Translations under genes and position numbers: made by a program
The notes under the pieces: model-generated
Seen by the model: the letters and a program-made list of their open reading frames with translations, nothing else
Told to the model about the DNA's origin: nothing
Databases searched by the model: none
Source of the DNA: Anarhynchus alexandrinus
Lineage: Eukaryota; Chordata; Aves; Charadriiformes; Charadriidae
Assembly (NCBI GenBank): GCA_008711295.1
Contig: VUYV01000073.1
Span: forward strand, 1,612,996 to 1,676,995
Reading direction: 5' to 3'
Length of the DNA: 64,000 bases
Shown: in pieces, positions 39,039 through 51,600 of the stretch
Numbering within the stretch: the stretch's first letter is position 1
How the letters are laid out: every line of letters begins with the position of its first letter

Positions 39039-39924
39039 ACAGAATCACAGAATGGTAGGGGTTGGAAGGGACCTTCAGAGATCACCTAGTCCAACCCCCC
39101 TGCCAAAGGAGGCTCACCTAGAGCAGGTTGCACAGGATTGAGTCCAGGCAGGTTTTGAGTATCTCCAGAGGAGGAGACTCCACAATGTCTCTGGGCAGCC
39201 TGTTCCAGTGCTCTGCCACCCTCAAAGTAAAGAAGTTTTTCCTCATGTTGAGATACAATTTCCTCTCTTCCAGCTTGTGCCTGTTGCCCCTTGTCCTGCT
39301 GCCAGGCACCATGGGAAAGAGTCTGTCCCCATCCTCTTGACACCTGCCCTTTAGATAAGTGTAGATAAGACCCCCTCTCAGTCTTCTCTTCTCCAGGCTA
39401 AACAGACCTAGGTGTCTCAGCCTTTCCTTGTAAGAGAGGTACTCCATTCCCTTGATCATTTTGTAGTCCTCTGCTGGACTCTCCAGCAGTTCCCTGTCCT
39501 TCTTGAACTGGGGAGCCCAGAACTGAACACAGTACACCAGATGTGGCCTCACCAGGGCAGAGTAGAGGGGGAGAATGACCTCCCCTCGACCTGCTGGCTG
39601 CACTTTTTTTAATGCACCCAAGGATGCTATTGGCCTTCTTGGCCACAAGGGCACATTGCTGGCTCATGGTCAATGTGTTGTCCACCAAGACTCTCAGGTC
39701 TCTCTCTGCAGAGCTACTTTCCAGCAGGTCAGCCTCTAACCTGTAGTGGTGCATGGGGTTATTGCTCCCCAGCTGCAGGACCCTACCCTTGCCCTTGTTG
39801 AACTTTGTTAGGTTCCTCTCTGCCCAACTCTCTAGACTGTCCAGGTCTTGCTGAATAGTGGCATGGCCTTCTGGTGTGTCAGGCACTCCTCCCAGTTTTG
39901 TGTCATCAGCAAACTTGCTGATGG
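39039..39924 (-). mobile_element. CR1 LINE, 5'-truncated, about 0.9 kb
   Basis: The minus-strand 3' end lies at 39039 (CACAGAATCACAGAATGG, the complement of ATTCTGTG octamers), followed by GGGTTGGAAGGGACCTTCAGAG and TAGTCCAACCCCCCTGCC. The body reads into ORF2 as far as the FADD catalytic motif, and recognisable CR1 sequence stops near 39924. Its 3' region (AAAGGAGGCTCACCTAGAGC) differs from that of the copies at 28596 and 41575, so it belongs to a different CR1 subfamily. Confidence 0.94.
39118..39886 (-). pseudogene. CR1 ORF2 C-terminal part, one frameshift
   Basis: On the minus strand one frame (39886-39398) carries GHATIQQDLDSLESWAE, KFNKGKGRVLQLGSNNP and RDLRVLVDNTLTMSQQCA. The other (39654-39118) carries LPLYSALVRPHLVYCVQFWAP, LGLFSLEKRRLRGGLI and HWNRLPRDIV. 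The two are out of frame. Comparison with the equivalent site in the 41575-42617 copy shows an extra base in the C-run at 39582-39585, which accounts for the switch. The FADD codons just upstream in the sense direction (about 39903-39915) are intact. The RT fingers and the endonuclease domain are absent through truncation. Confidence 0.9.
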
Positions 39925-39978
39925 TTTACATCTGTAAACAGATGTAAACATCTGTACATTCATTTACATCTGTAAACA
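39904..39978. repeat. Hairpins and direct repeat at CR1 truncation junction
   Basis: Two inverted repeats lie back to back. CATCAGCAA/TTGCTGATG (39904-39912, 39915-39923) is part of the CR1 sequence. TTTACATCTG/CAGATGTAAA (39925-39934, 39939-39948, loop TAAA) lies outside it. The 16-mer TTTACATCTGTAAACA at 39925-39940 recurs exactly at 39963-39978. The cluster sits exactly where recognisable CR1 sequence ends. Confidence 0.85.
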
Positions 39979-41132
39979 AATCTCATGCTAGTTAAATCTA
40001 ATTGCCAGCACATGACTATTGAAATGGTCCTCTATTTCCCAAAACCTAGGAAGTGAAAATTATGCTCAACGTCTTTCCCTTTCCTGTCTAAAGGAGATTT
40101 CCAAATTGTCCATGTGTGTTCCATTGTATTGGATTTTGACAATTCTGGCTGCGGCACTTTTTAAAGTCACCAATGAAATGATGCTGTTTACTGGTCTTTC
40201 CCTGCCTTTCTCAAAGCTCTGAGCATAAACTCTTTAAGACATTGAGCGTCTTATTACCCAGCAGTAAAGCATCAAATATGTTGGTGAGGGAGAAAAAAAT
40301 TATACATGGCTGGAATTTGTTTCGTAATAGACTTGTAATTGCTTTTGACACTAGTGCTTGGACAATATTTCTTTATTTTGTCCTTGTCTTCGCCACCAGG
40401 TTTGATTAACCTGTGAATTGTGGAATGAAGCAGTTATCTGGCCAGTTTTCTTCATTTTTGTGAAGAATATTCCTATATGCAGCAGTTGAAGATGCACAGG
40501 GTTAGAGTTACTGGCAGTGCAAAGTGAATAGCCAGTGTTATTTTTCTCTTATTTTAACAATTTCAAACATTTATGATTTATCTACTCTGTGCATGTATTA
40601 GATCACATTGGTAGGAAAATGAAGCAATGAAGAGTAGTATCTTGGGTTTTATCAAACTGTATGTTTTGAAAGATTATTTTTTTAACTAGGCCTCTTTTTG
40701 TCAGTTAACTTTACCCTGAGTTAGAGTAAGTAAAAGTCTACAGCTGTTTGACGCTACAATTATATAGCACATTTTCTTTCTCTGAGGGTTCCTTTTCCTC
40801 TGAGAGTTTTGCTGCTTTTTTATGGGCAACGAATATACTATTGGAACAGATACAGTGGTGACTTACGCAGTTTGAGAGAGCAGTGCATCTGAAAGTGTGA
40901 AGCATGGCTATCTCTTTGGGTCTATCTCTATCTCTTATCTCAAACTTTTAAAAAACAATATTTGAAGAATTCAGTAAGTCTGCAGTACCAGGTAAAACTT
41001 CAGGACATTGCAATCTGCATTTTAGGTTATTGCATTGCAAATGCAGTTCAGTCAACAAATTCTCACCCTAATGTGTTATCACCACATTAAAAACATCTTT
41101 GAGATAAGAGTATCTATATGCTTTTAATGTAT

Positions 41133-41220
41133 TGGGGTATTTGGGTTTGCTGTGGGTTTTTTGTTGGTTTCTTGTTGTTGGTTTTCTTTTGTGTGTGTTT
41201 GGTTTTGGGGTAGTTTTTTT
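41133..41220. repeat. G/T-rich low-complexity tract
   Basis: The + strand is nearly all T and G in TTGG, GTTG and TGTG-type units, ending in a T-run. It is the mirror-strand counterpart of the A/C-rich tracts elsewhere in the window. Confidence 0.75.
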
Positions 41221-41574
41221 AAGTGGCAATCAGGGCAGACTCTAAAACTTTCTACATTTTGGGTTTGAAATAACCATAGGTTTTAAACTTTTCTTTTTGT
41301 ACAGTGTACATTACAGTTTTTAAGCAATCCTTATCCTCATTTAAAGTCACTGTTATCTAGTGAAACGTGTTCATTGTGCTACTGTTATCACAAAACTTCT
41401 AATAAGACTTTAAATCTGATCATTGTTTTCAATGAGTAAGAAGTTTTATGTCAATAGTTAAGAATTGTTTGTATGCCCTATGATAACTGTAAGGAGTTTT
41501 AGGTAGTACTACCAGTATTGATGTGGAGTTTTATCAAAGGCCATATTGGTAAATGTTTAAGGGAAATCATCGAT

Positions 41575-42617
41575 CGCACTCAAAGAGTTGCAGTCAAAGG
41601 ATCCATGTCCAGTGGTGAGCAGTGACAAGCGGTGTTCCTCGGGAGTTGGTACTGGGGCCGGTACTGTTTAACATCTTTGTTGGTGACATGGCGGTTGGGA
41701 TAGAGTCACCCTCAGCAAGTTTGCTGACGATATCAAGCTGTGTGGCGTGGTCGACATGCTGGAGGGAAGGGATGCCATCCAGAGGAACCTGGACAGGCTG
41801 GAGAGGTGGGCCTGTGCAAACCTCATGAAGTTCCACAAGGCCAAGTGCAAGATCTTGCATGTGGGCCGGGCCAATCCCATGCACAAATGCAGGCTGGGCA
41901 GAGAATGGATTAAGAGTAGCCCTGAGGAGAAGGACTTGGAGGTGTTGGTGGATGAGAAGCTCAACATGAGCTGTCAATGTGCCATTGCAGCCCAGAAAGC
42001 CAAACGTATCCTGGGCTGCATCAGAAGAAGCATGGCCAGCAGGTCGAGGGAGGTGAATCTGCCCCTCTACTCTGCTCTGATGAGACCCCACCTGGAGTAC
42101 TGCATCCAGCTCTGGAGTCCCCAACATAAGAAGGATGTGGACCTGTTGGAGTGAGTCCAGAGGAGGGCCACGAAGATGACCAGAGGGCTGGAGCACTTCT
42201 GCTATGAGGACAGGCTGAGAGAGTTGGGGTTGTTCAGCCTAGAGAAGAGAAGGCTCTGGGCAGACCTTATAGCAGCCTTCCAGTATCTGAAGGGGGCCAA
42301 CAAGAAGGCTGGAGAGGGACTTTTTACAAGGGCATGTAGTGATAGGATGAGGGGTAGTGGCTTCAAACTGGGAGAGGGTAGATTTAGAATAGATATTGGG
42401 AAGAAATGTTTCACTATGAGGGTGGCGAGACACTGGAACAGGCTGCCCAGGGAAGTTGTGGATGCCCCATCCCTGGAAGTGTTCAAGGCCAGGTTGGATG
42501 GGGCTTTGAGCAACCTGGTCTAGTGGGAGGTGTCCCTGCTCATGGCAGGGGGATTGGAACTAGATGATCTTTAAGGTCCCTTCCAACTCTAACCATTCTA
42601 TGGTTCTATGATTATAG
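41575..42617 (+). mobile_element. CR1 LINE, 5'-truncated, about 1.04 kb, best preserved
   Basis: The + strand element begins near 41575 in the RT domain, at the VTSGVPxGSVLGPVLFN region. It runs through the palm, thumb and C-terminus and then the 3' region (GGCAGGGGGATTGGAACTAGAT, CCCTTCCAACTCTAACC), ending in ATTCTATGGTTCTATGATT at about 42597-42617. The 5' boundary is approximate. It is in the same orientation as RNGTT. Few disabling changes are visible, so it is probably the youngest CR1 here. Confidence 0.94.
41622..42523 (+). pseudogene. CR1 ORF2 RT to C-terminus, one frameshift and one stop
   Basis: The first frame (from 41622) reads SGVPRELVLGPVLFNIFVGDM. Near 41704-41707 one base is missing relative to the family, shifting to the frame that carries the intact FADD motif (41720-41731). 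That frame then runs through KFHKAKCKILHVGRANPM, RDLEVLVDE-type sequence (here KDLEVLVDE) and LPLYSALMRPHLEYCIQLWSP. A TGA at 42152-42154 interrupts it where the family has an arginine codon, consistent with CGA to TGA decay. The same frame continues without another stop through LGLFSLEKRRLWADLI and [22 protein letters not shown] to its natural end at 42523. The endonuclease domain and RT fingers are absent. Confidence 0.92.
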
Positions 42618-45600
42618 ATCCAAGATATATTTCAAATCTGTATCTGCTCAAAAGAACAGTATTCATAAAAATATATTCTCAAAAGAATAATATTTAGACT
42701 AAGAATTATTGTTGCTCTTATTTACCTCAAAAATACATTTTTTGTTTCATTATTTCTGTGAACTTGATGAGTGTCATTTCCTGTAACACTTCCTTAGGAT
42801 AATGAAACAGGGATTACATATTCATATCCATCACAACTTCGTGAACAGAATTTTTCATTATATATGATCAGAACAGACTATTGTTTTGAAGCATTGCCCT
42901 ATTCTGAAAGAGGAATATTTAAAAATAGTATTGCTTTGCCCAAAAGATATTTTTTCTATGTTTATTCAGTCATCTCTGGAACTATAGCAACAAATGTACT
43001 CATAGCGATGAATACCTCATTAGTGTAGCTAAAAGAGCAAGCTGGGTTTCTTTTACATCAATGACAAATGTCATGACAGGGTTTACCAACTCTGTATGCA
43101 GCACAGCAAGGTCTGAATGGAGACAAGGAATTCCTTCTAGCTTCTAAGTCTGCTCATATTCAGCATATTCAGATTGACTCAGCATATCTGTCAGTCAGTC
43201 TCCAGAGATGGTGGCAGCTGAATGGATGCTAAAAGACTGACTAATGGTACCTACTTAGGTAGATCTTTTCCTTATGTTTAATTAGCTGTTTTTCTTCTTC
43301 TTCAAGAACAGCAGAATTCTGTCATCTTTGTAAAGGATCTAACAGGATCTTCTCTTTCTTGACTAGAGGTCATTAAAGATTTACACCCTTGAATGCTCTC
43401 AGAAAAGCTATGTGTTTTAAGTGTGGGTTTCTTCCATACCTTCAGTTCTTGTATTTCACAGACAGAAGATGAAGTTTCTCAGGTCACCCCCAGGGCTTGT
43501 TATTTTCAAAGAAAGATCAGTGGACGTAGTAGTCTTCGGTCACAGATAAGGTGGATCTCTGGTTGCACCACCATGTTCAAGACTGAAAAAGTGGAAAACC
43601 CATACCACTGGTCAGAACATGATTCATCAAAATTTTTGGAGTGTGTCTTGAAGTTATTTTTGAAGTGTAGCTGGGGTTTTTTGGGCCAAGAAAAGAATCA
43701 AGTGTACTTCTGAATTACTGCAGCTGGAACCACACATCACATCTTATTTTTGTTTTGAGAAACTTCAATTTTTGAAATATCTTCCCAGGACGCAGTTTGA
43801 ACCTCACAAAAGTACATATTGTAGACCTCTCCCTTCACAGCCTCCCTCTGTCATTCCTTTCTTTGACCTGAGTTAAGACATAGTGTTCCAAATTGAAAGC
43901 TGTTGTTGGCCGTTCTTCTTATTAACAATAGCACGTATCAGTAAATGTGTGTTAGCTTGGGTGGATTGTAGGAAGATTACTCAAAAAGGCCAGGAGTCTC
44001 AGCACTATATTCAATAGCAGAATAAGTGGCTAAAACTTTTAATTATACCAGGAAAAATGAATGTTGTCCACATAGGTTTAGTTATTTTCAGTGAAAATGT
44101 GGAAGTAATTACTTGAAACAGCAGTAAACTTTGTACTGTGTTATATAATATGTCTAATAATTAAAATTGTTCTTAGAGTTATGGGTTTGGGACTTTAATA
44201 CCAGAGTTAGAGTACTGGCTGGTTTTTTTTTTTTCTAATCTAAAAATCAATTTATTGTGAAATGAAATGCACTTTAAAAGTGCAATTATAAAGTATGGCA
44301 GCATTTATAGTTGTGCTTTGACATTTGTTGTTGGTACTAGATTTTGGAAATAAGGGCTATATTTTTACAATGTTATATCTTTATAATGTTGTCTTGAAGT
44401 TATTTTAAGATGTTTTGGTGGGTTTTTGTTTTTTCGAAGACTGACTTTTGGTGGTGAGAGGAAGAAAAGAAAGGGACAGGTTGTATATTCTCGGAATCTC
44501 TAAAAATGTTACCTTGTTGAACTTCGATATTGATGGAGACAGCAGTATCACTAAATTTGTCTGTCTCTATAATTAAAGAATCATTAAACACAGTTTACTC
44601 TTTTAGTCTTAGCTGGCAACACGTGTACTCTGCGAGTAATTTTGCCTCTTAATGTAACTTCCAAAGTTTTTTAGAAAGATACTTTTAAGCAATGTTGAAT
44701 CTTTGTTGTTTGTCATTATACTTGCATGTTTGGTCACTTTTGTTGCATAGCTTGCTTTCGTTTCATTTATTAGTGTGCATCAGAATTCAAGGGGATGACA
44801 TGGTCAAATCTGCCAGCACTCCCACCCATCATGTAAGGATAGCAACAGTCTGTGGAAGAAGCTGAGGTTTAGACTCCCTTGATGCTAAAGCAGTAAAGAC
44901 CAGTGACGTTAATGCTTTATATGCTACGTATTCTTAGCCTTGGAGCCTTAGCCTTTTATTTATACAAATATTTTAGGATTTTCAACACGGACATTATCTT
45001 CGTTATGTTAAACAGGAAGTACAGTTACATAGAAATAATCAAACCCTTGGAAATTATGCAAGTCTTGGCTTTCATTGCCTAAACCAACCCTCAGTTCTTT
45101 TGCAAGGTGTTTTTGTGTGGACAGGCCCAGCCTGGATGTCATCACTAAAGCCTATTGTCTAGTGAAAATGCTGTCTAGCAGGAGTAGAAAAAAGGTCCCT
45201 TTCTGTGCGGTCCATGGCCCCGTGGAGAATTGTGCCCATCACTCTCAATGGAACAATAGGGCTAAAGGTTAAATAATGATACAGGTCAAATGAGCAACCT
45301 TTTTCAAATGTTAGCACGCTGTATGTCAATGACTTGTCAGTTCTTAGACTATTACCTGATTTTAAAATGACAGCTTGTCCTAGAGGGATTAGAATGAAGG
45401 TGAGTAATCTCTGCTAGAAGATTAAATGGTCTAGGATCTTCTTGAAAGTTTTCAGTCAAATCTGTTAACTGACAGATGACTTATTTTGTTCTCCTAGTTT
45501 ACTTGACATTTGATTTTTTTTTTTAATTTTTTTGAAGCTGCTTTTCTTGTAGTTAGGAAAGGAGGAATTTTTAAAAGTTTGTACCAATAAATGAACACTG

Positions 45601-48600
45601 TTGAGGTGGTTTGCTTTGGAAAATCAAGTGGCTGTGGACCTCTGATGAAGAAGGAGATGGTATATAAGTACATGACTTGCTGATGTTGGTGTGAGGAATT
45701 TTGTAGGCAGCTGTAAGCTAGTATTTGCATGGCCTGAAAAAATGAACCCTGATAAAAGGCAGAATACGTGGACATAGCTCATCCATGTCTGCCAAGAGAT
45801 CTGTTAACCCCAAACTGACTATAAATGACCACAAAGCCCTGTCTTATGTCGCCAAGTAGCCTACAGACAAAAAGGTGGAGATGATTTGCAGTCATGGGAC
45901 AGAAAACGAAAGAATTCAGTGGCAGCAATGGCAGCAGCAGAAGTGGCAAATAATCTCTGTCTATTTGTTGGAGATTTTGAATTCCACATCTCCGTGGAGG
46001 GGGAATGTTACCATCTGGAGGGTTTTTAATGCCAAAAAGACTTGTTTCCTCTGTTTTTATTTTTGTTTTTATTTTCTGTGCCTTAAGGAGTAGCTTATTC
46101 AGCTCACCTTTCAATGCTGCACTTCCTGACCCAGAGTTGGCAGTCACTCTTTGGTGTCTGGCCTACAACATAGTCCTCACTCCATCTGTTCTGTTCCAGG
46201 TTTTTGGCCTGTTTATCATCTCATCTCCTTTTAATTATCTTCTAACCCATCTCCCCTCTACCATTTTGTTTCTGTTTGCTTTTATTTCTTTACTTCATAT
46301 ATTTCTTCCTCACCTTGTCCTATTCCATGTCCCCCAAAATGGGAAGTCAAATGTTGTAAAAGCAAAATTGCCTTATTCCACCCTTAGATGCTTTTGTGCT
46401 GGTGGTTATCTTCACTCAAGTTTTCTTTTTTGAGTGCTTTTCTTCCTGTAAATGCAAATAATGGTTGACCTGAGGAACCTAGTAAACAAGTAGTGAATAA
46501 GAAGCTGGAAAGATGTTACCTTATGCTTTTATTAGAATTTGGCAGCTGTCCTGTATCCCAGCAAGTAGTATTTCAGCCTGATTTTTCAAACTGATTTTAC
46601 CATGTGAATTTTAAAGGTGAGGACAGCCAACCAGACCAAGTGGAAGCTTTGTAAATTGTAATATGAAATAGAAGATCAAACTGTGGCTTTTGAGCTGAAT
46701 GTAGGTTACTACCACTTAAAATTTGGTTCTTGAACTGGAGCTATTTCATGGAACCAGCTGCAGCACTGGAATGATGTGGATACTGCTCAGTAAATGCAAT
46801 TTCTGGCAGTGGAAGGATGAGGGTAACGGGGGCTTTGTAGGCAAGGGCTGGTGGGATGTCCAGCTGCCACCGGGTGTTCATTTGCTTTCTGTGGGGCAGG
46901 GAGGCTGTAGTTACCTGGTTAGATTTGCTTTACACAAAAACATTTTCCCTTGTGCTAGGGAAAAAAAATGACTCAGCTATGGCTAACTTCTCAGCCTCCT
47001 TGCTCTGGTGGAGTCACTTGAGGAGACCCGTTCATGAACAAGAATCTATGTTCATTTCCTGGAGTTAACAAAAGAGGATTAGGCTACTTGCTTTTGATTA
47101 TTATCATTTGTGATGTTGAAGGTCAAGTATAATATTTCAGCACAGTATAATTTTGATTAGGGAAAAGGGGAAATAGTTTTTTGCTTTTGGTTTAAGAAAT
47201 TATTCACACATTAGTTACATTTCACATTTTTCGAAAATTATCTACTGAAGTTAAAACAAACAGTCTGGAATATTTCCATGAAGGATTATTTTCATAACTA
47301 GTGGCCCATGTTAGATTTTGCTAGTGGTACAAATTAAATTAATGTAGAATAATTCAGATGTGGAATATATAATTAAATTCTGACTTGCCAGACTATAGTG
47401 TGGGAAAGAAAACAATGAAACTAGTGGAAAAATAAAGGTATATGGATGAAACATTATACTTGGTGCATATTATAAGTTTAAACATTGGAACAGTACATAT
47501 TCAGTTTAGCTTTTAACATTTTAACATTAACTTTGAACATTCTAACATTTTTGTAAGTTATTTCTTCTGTATTTTGTGCAATGGAAATAATACACCTTTC
47601 TAAGTAGGAAAAATGTCTTTAATGGTGATTTCTACTTTCAGTTTTGTGGTGTATTACCAAAACAGAGAAAATTCTAATCTGTTTGGACCTAATTACCAGT
47701 TGGTGTCCCAGTATGGGCAATTGAGTTGGTATATTTGATATCTTTTGAATTAGTTAGAGGACTCAGCTGTGGTGACTAAGTAGGTCACTCCACTCATTAA
47801 TTGAGGGGCAACTGTTTAATATTGTCCGTTGTGCCACTTCACAGCCTGTCACTTTCCAAACTGCCTCCTGGCAATACAGCTCTGCAGGGAAGCCATCAGC
47901 CTTCTCGTATTGGAATGATGTTCAAGAGACATGCGCTTAATTTGGGTAAAATGAATAAAAGCACAAAGAGAACTGTAAAGATGGAGGTGAAATTTAAAGC
48001 AATTTATTATGATGCAAGATTATAGGACATCCCTGCTAGCTCTTTCTTTTCTTGTAATATGCCCAGTTTTGCAAAAAAATACTGTACAAAATTAACCTTT
48101 TTCTTTACAATCAAGAAATAATAAAATCTTAGCATTTTACTGTTATGGCCTTACAGTACTAAGTTTTAATTTCAACTTTGTAGCAAATAAAGCCCTCAAG
48201 TGCCATTGCGTAGCAGAAGAATCAAATGTTTTTAAACATCCAGAATATGACGTTAAATCTTTAATTTTTTTGTTAAAATCATTGCATCGGTGCCCAGTGG
48301 AATACATTAGCCCAGTTTGAATCGAGCATTGTAACAGTAAATGTATGAAGACTTTATATTCTTGAATATCCATTTTATGTCTAATTGAATTAGTGTACAT
48401 AAAGATTTGTCTTTGTTGATGAGTCTTAGTGGAAATGCTTAATAAAACATGATCCTTAATTAACTGATTTAATTGAAACAGGCCTGTCCATGTTCCTGAC
48501 AACCAGAGACTGGATTATGTTGTAGCTATTTACACAGGGGCTGGATAACAGATAAATCCTATCAAGTTTGTAACACTGGAAGATCATTTAGAGAACAAAT

Positions 48601-51600
48601 TAAAATGTACTTGGCCCCATTGCACTCAACTCAATGTCGTTTTTTCCTCTCACATCAGAAGCACTTTTGAATGTTGTATTTGATCAAGCCCAGGACATTA
48701 GGGGGATTCTAAACATTAGTGGAGAACCCTGCTCAGTTGAGGACATCGGGTAACATACTTTACTGAGTATCTGCCATCTATTCAGGAATATCACAGATTG
48801 TAGATCATTTGTAAATAGGTCAAAGAATTTGCTAGTGGCACCTATTAAACCTCCTCCACCTCCAGCAGGACTGTAGTCTCAAGCAGGTGTGCTCTGCCGG
48901 GAGAGCATGGGGAAAGTGGTGTGGACAAAATCCCAATCCCTAAAAGAAAAAACTGAAGGTACCTTGCAGGTTGAAACAAAGAACTGGCAAGAGCACAGTA
49001 AATTAAACGGCCAAGCTATGAATTATACTGCTCTGTTGCTTCATCAGGTAAAATAAATATAAAATACTATTGCTGTTTGGCAGTGGCGTTCCCTCACAGC
49101 CTTGAGGAATCCATGTTTCTCCTATTTTGAAGCTATCAGAAAAGTCAATTAAAGTTTCTTGAAGCAGCCTATTTCTCTTATTTGAAAGAAGCATTTGAAA
49201 ACATCGTAGTTAATTGATGTCAATTTCTCAATTGTGTTTTTGAGAAGAGATTGACAGTGAGAAATGCCTAATGCTTATTTTGAATTCGGGAATGCAGATG
49301 TGCTGTCAAATTAAGCATTAAATCACATAGCGCTCATGTTATTCTTGGGTATTGTTTTGAATATATTAGGTATGTGACCTTTGGAGTTGTTCACTCAGAA
49401 CCAGCAAACTGGTGATAGCTCAGTGGGACTCTTACTGCAGCGTGCTCTACATTTTTCTAAAATGTCTCTATCCAAATAATTAAGAACATGGCATATAGCT
49501 AGTGTTAATAGCATCTTTAAAGAGTGCAGTTAATGAATTAGTTGCAAAACTAAAAAGAGACTAAAAATAAAATGGAACCATCAAACTTTATTCCCTGCCA
49601 CCTCTCTGCCAATATATTTTATTGTTCACTATAGCATTTTTTCCCTTGCGCCTGGGTAATAAAATCAAGCTAGTGAGCTTCTTCCACCTTCTCAATATTG
49701 GAGCTTGCATCCCATCACAGACTACGGTAACTTTCAGCTAATTGTGTATCTGGGAATGGCTTTTCTTTAAATCTTTTAGAGGGGTAGTAGAAAAGATTTA
49801 AGAAGCAGGTTTCAGAAGATGATACATATGATTTCTTTTGCTTTAAGTTCTCTGTGAGAAAAGCAGACTGTAACACTCTTTTGTGAAACTGGCAGCAGTT
49901 CCAGTAGGACCTGGGAAAGCTCTGAGAGTCCGTTGTGTGGAGTAACTTGTTTTTTTCAGAGGTGACTCAATCATGACATGAAGCAGGTTGCAGGTAGAAG
50001 GGATGAGTCTCTTTGGATTTCTTACTTGGAGGTGTTGCTTGTTCCCATCACATGAATATAAACAGGAATTTCTATTGCCTTCCTGTTCTGGAAAGAATAC
50101 CAAGACCCTGGTAAAGACTTTTATGCATAATTGCTGTTCTAAAAGACAATCAGTGAAGAATGGTGTCCTTAGTTAGAATGCCCAGGCATTAGTAGTTTGG
50201 GTCCTTGTCACTCATCGGCTATGAAATTATATGGTTTGAGGAAGAAGCTGGGCAGTAATTATGGTTCTTTGAATTATGATGTTATTTATCGTCTACAGCC
50301 TACTAGCATCAAGTCTTCAGAATACTTGGCTTTTACACGAAGTCATCAAGGAGTCTGGGAGCCCTGCACATCATGCTCTTAGCCAGAAAACAGAATGCGC
50401 GGAGCTGAAGTACAAACTGCAAGTTATGCTGGTGGCAGCCTGAATCCGCAGCCTTTCAGCTTCATCCACTTAGAATGCAGGAGAGCCATCAAATGAGAAC
50501 ATATTTACAATACATCTGAAAGGGTTGTTGTAGCTGTGATAGCTGTAAAGTAAATAAATGTTTCTTTCAATGCTCCTGCTGAGTTTCTAACTAGTTTTAG
50601 ACCAGAGGAGAGTATGTAGGTGCCAGAGCAAACCCAGGTAGAGTTAGGTCACCTTCCTTCGTCTCTGTGCACGCACCTGTCTGTTGCGTCTTCACATTGT
50701 TTCAGCCTTGCTGCTCCCACTGTCATTAGTGCAGAGCTCGTGAAGGTTCACTGGAGGTGCCCAGGTGAGCTCTTATGATAGCAGGTGAGTTCCTGTCCTG
50801 CTGCAAGAGCTGTAAAGGGGATGTGCTCGGGAGAGGTGACCCCTGGTAAGGCTGGAGACGTGCAAAGTGCTGTGAAATACTAGTAAGTGAGCCTACTGCA
50901 AAAAGACTTCTTCTTGCCATTCTCTGTCATTAGAACAAGTGGGAGACTGTCAGTAAACGTTTTCTTGTGCCATATGAATTTCAGGTTCGTTGTCTTCTGT
51001 CATTGTTTTGCTACATGAGCCACTAGTTAGGGCTGTATGTACTTGAATACTGTGATGGATGGTTTAAAGGTTAAAGCAGTGTATTCTGTACAGGAAGGCT
51101 TGCTAAAGACGGTGGAGGAGTGTAGAGAGGAAGCTACGCATACTCCTCTTGCAAAAGAATTTTTGTTACTAGGGACTTGTCAATCTGTGAAGCTAAATTC
51201 AGTTGCACTAAACACGCCTTTGGTCAAGCTTTACAATGAGAAAAGCCCGCCTTGCATCCTCACTTTTTTGGGCTACGCAGTTCCTATCTTTAGCGGGTCT
51301 TCTTGTGCTGGATTCTTGTCTAGTGTGTTTAAAATGATTAGGGTAGCTCCCTTATGGAATTCTTAAAATGTACTTCAGTGACCAGTTGTATCCACTGTGC
51401 TTTTGTTGTGGCTGTTGGCTATTCCTACACCTAACAGATGGCACTCGCTTAAACTGACAAGCTGTGGGATAGCCAAGCATTACTAATAAAACCTATCACA
51501 TGTTAAACTTGACCTGACATTAATCAAGTTTTGAATGCTACAAATGATTCATGGATAATAATTAGTCTCTTGATCATATTAGTGAACATCAGTCTCACAT

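Noticed and set aside
41594..42196. Minus-strand open frame of 200 codons
   Set aside because: It is antisense to the CR1 ORF2 remnant on the + strand, whose protein motifs are unmistakable.
45779..46147. Minus-strand open frame of 122 codons and overlapping + strand frame at 46005-46433 (142 codons)
   Set aside because: The composition reflects a pyrimidine-rich stretch (Leu/Phe/Ser-rich one way, Lys-rich the other). No family resemblance.
51037..51366. + strand open frame of 109 codons
   Set aside because: The translation looks fairly mixed, but I recognise no domain, no splice sites fit, and it does not match the capping enzyme.
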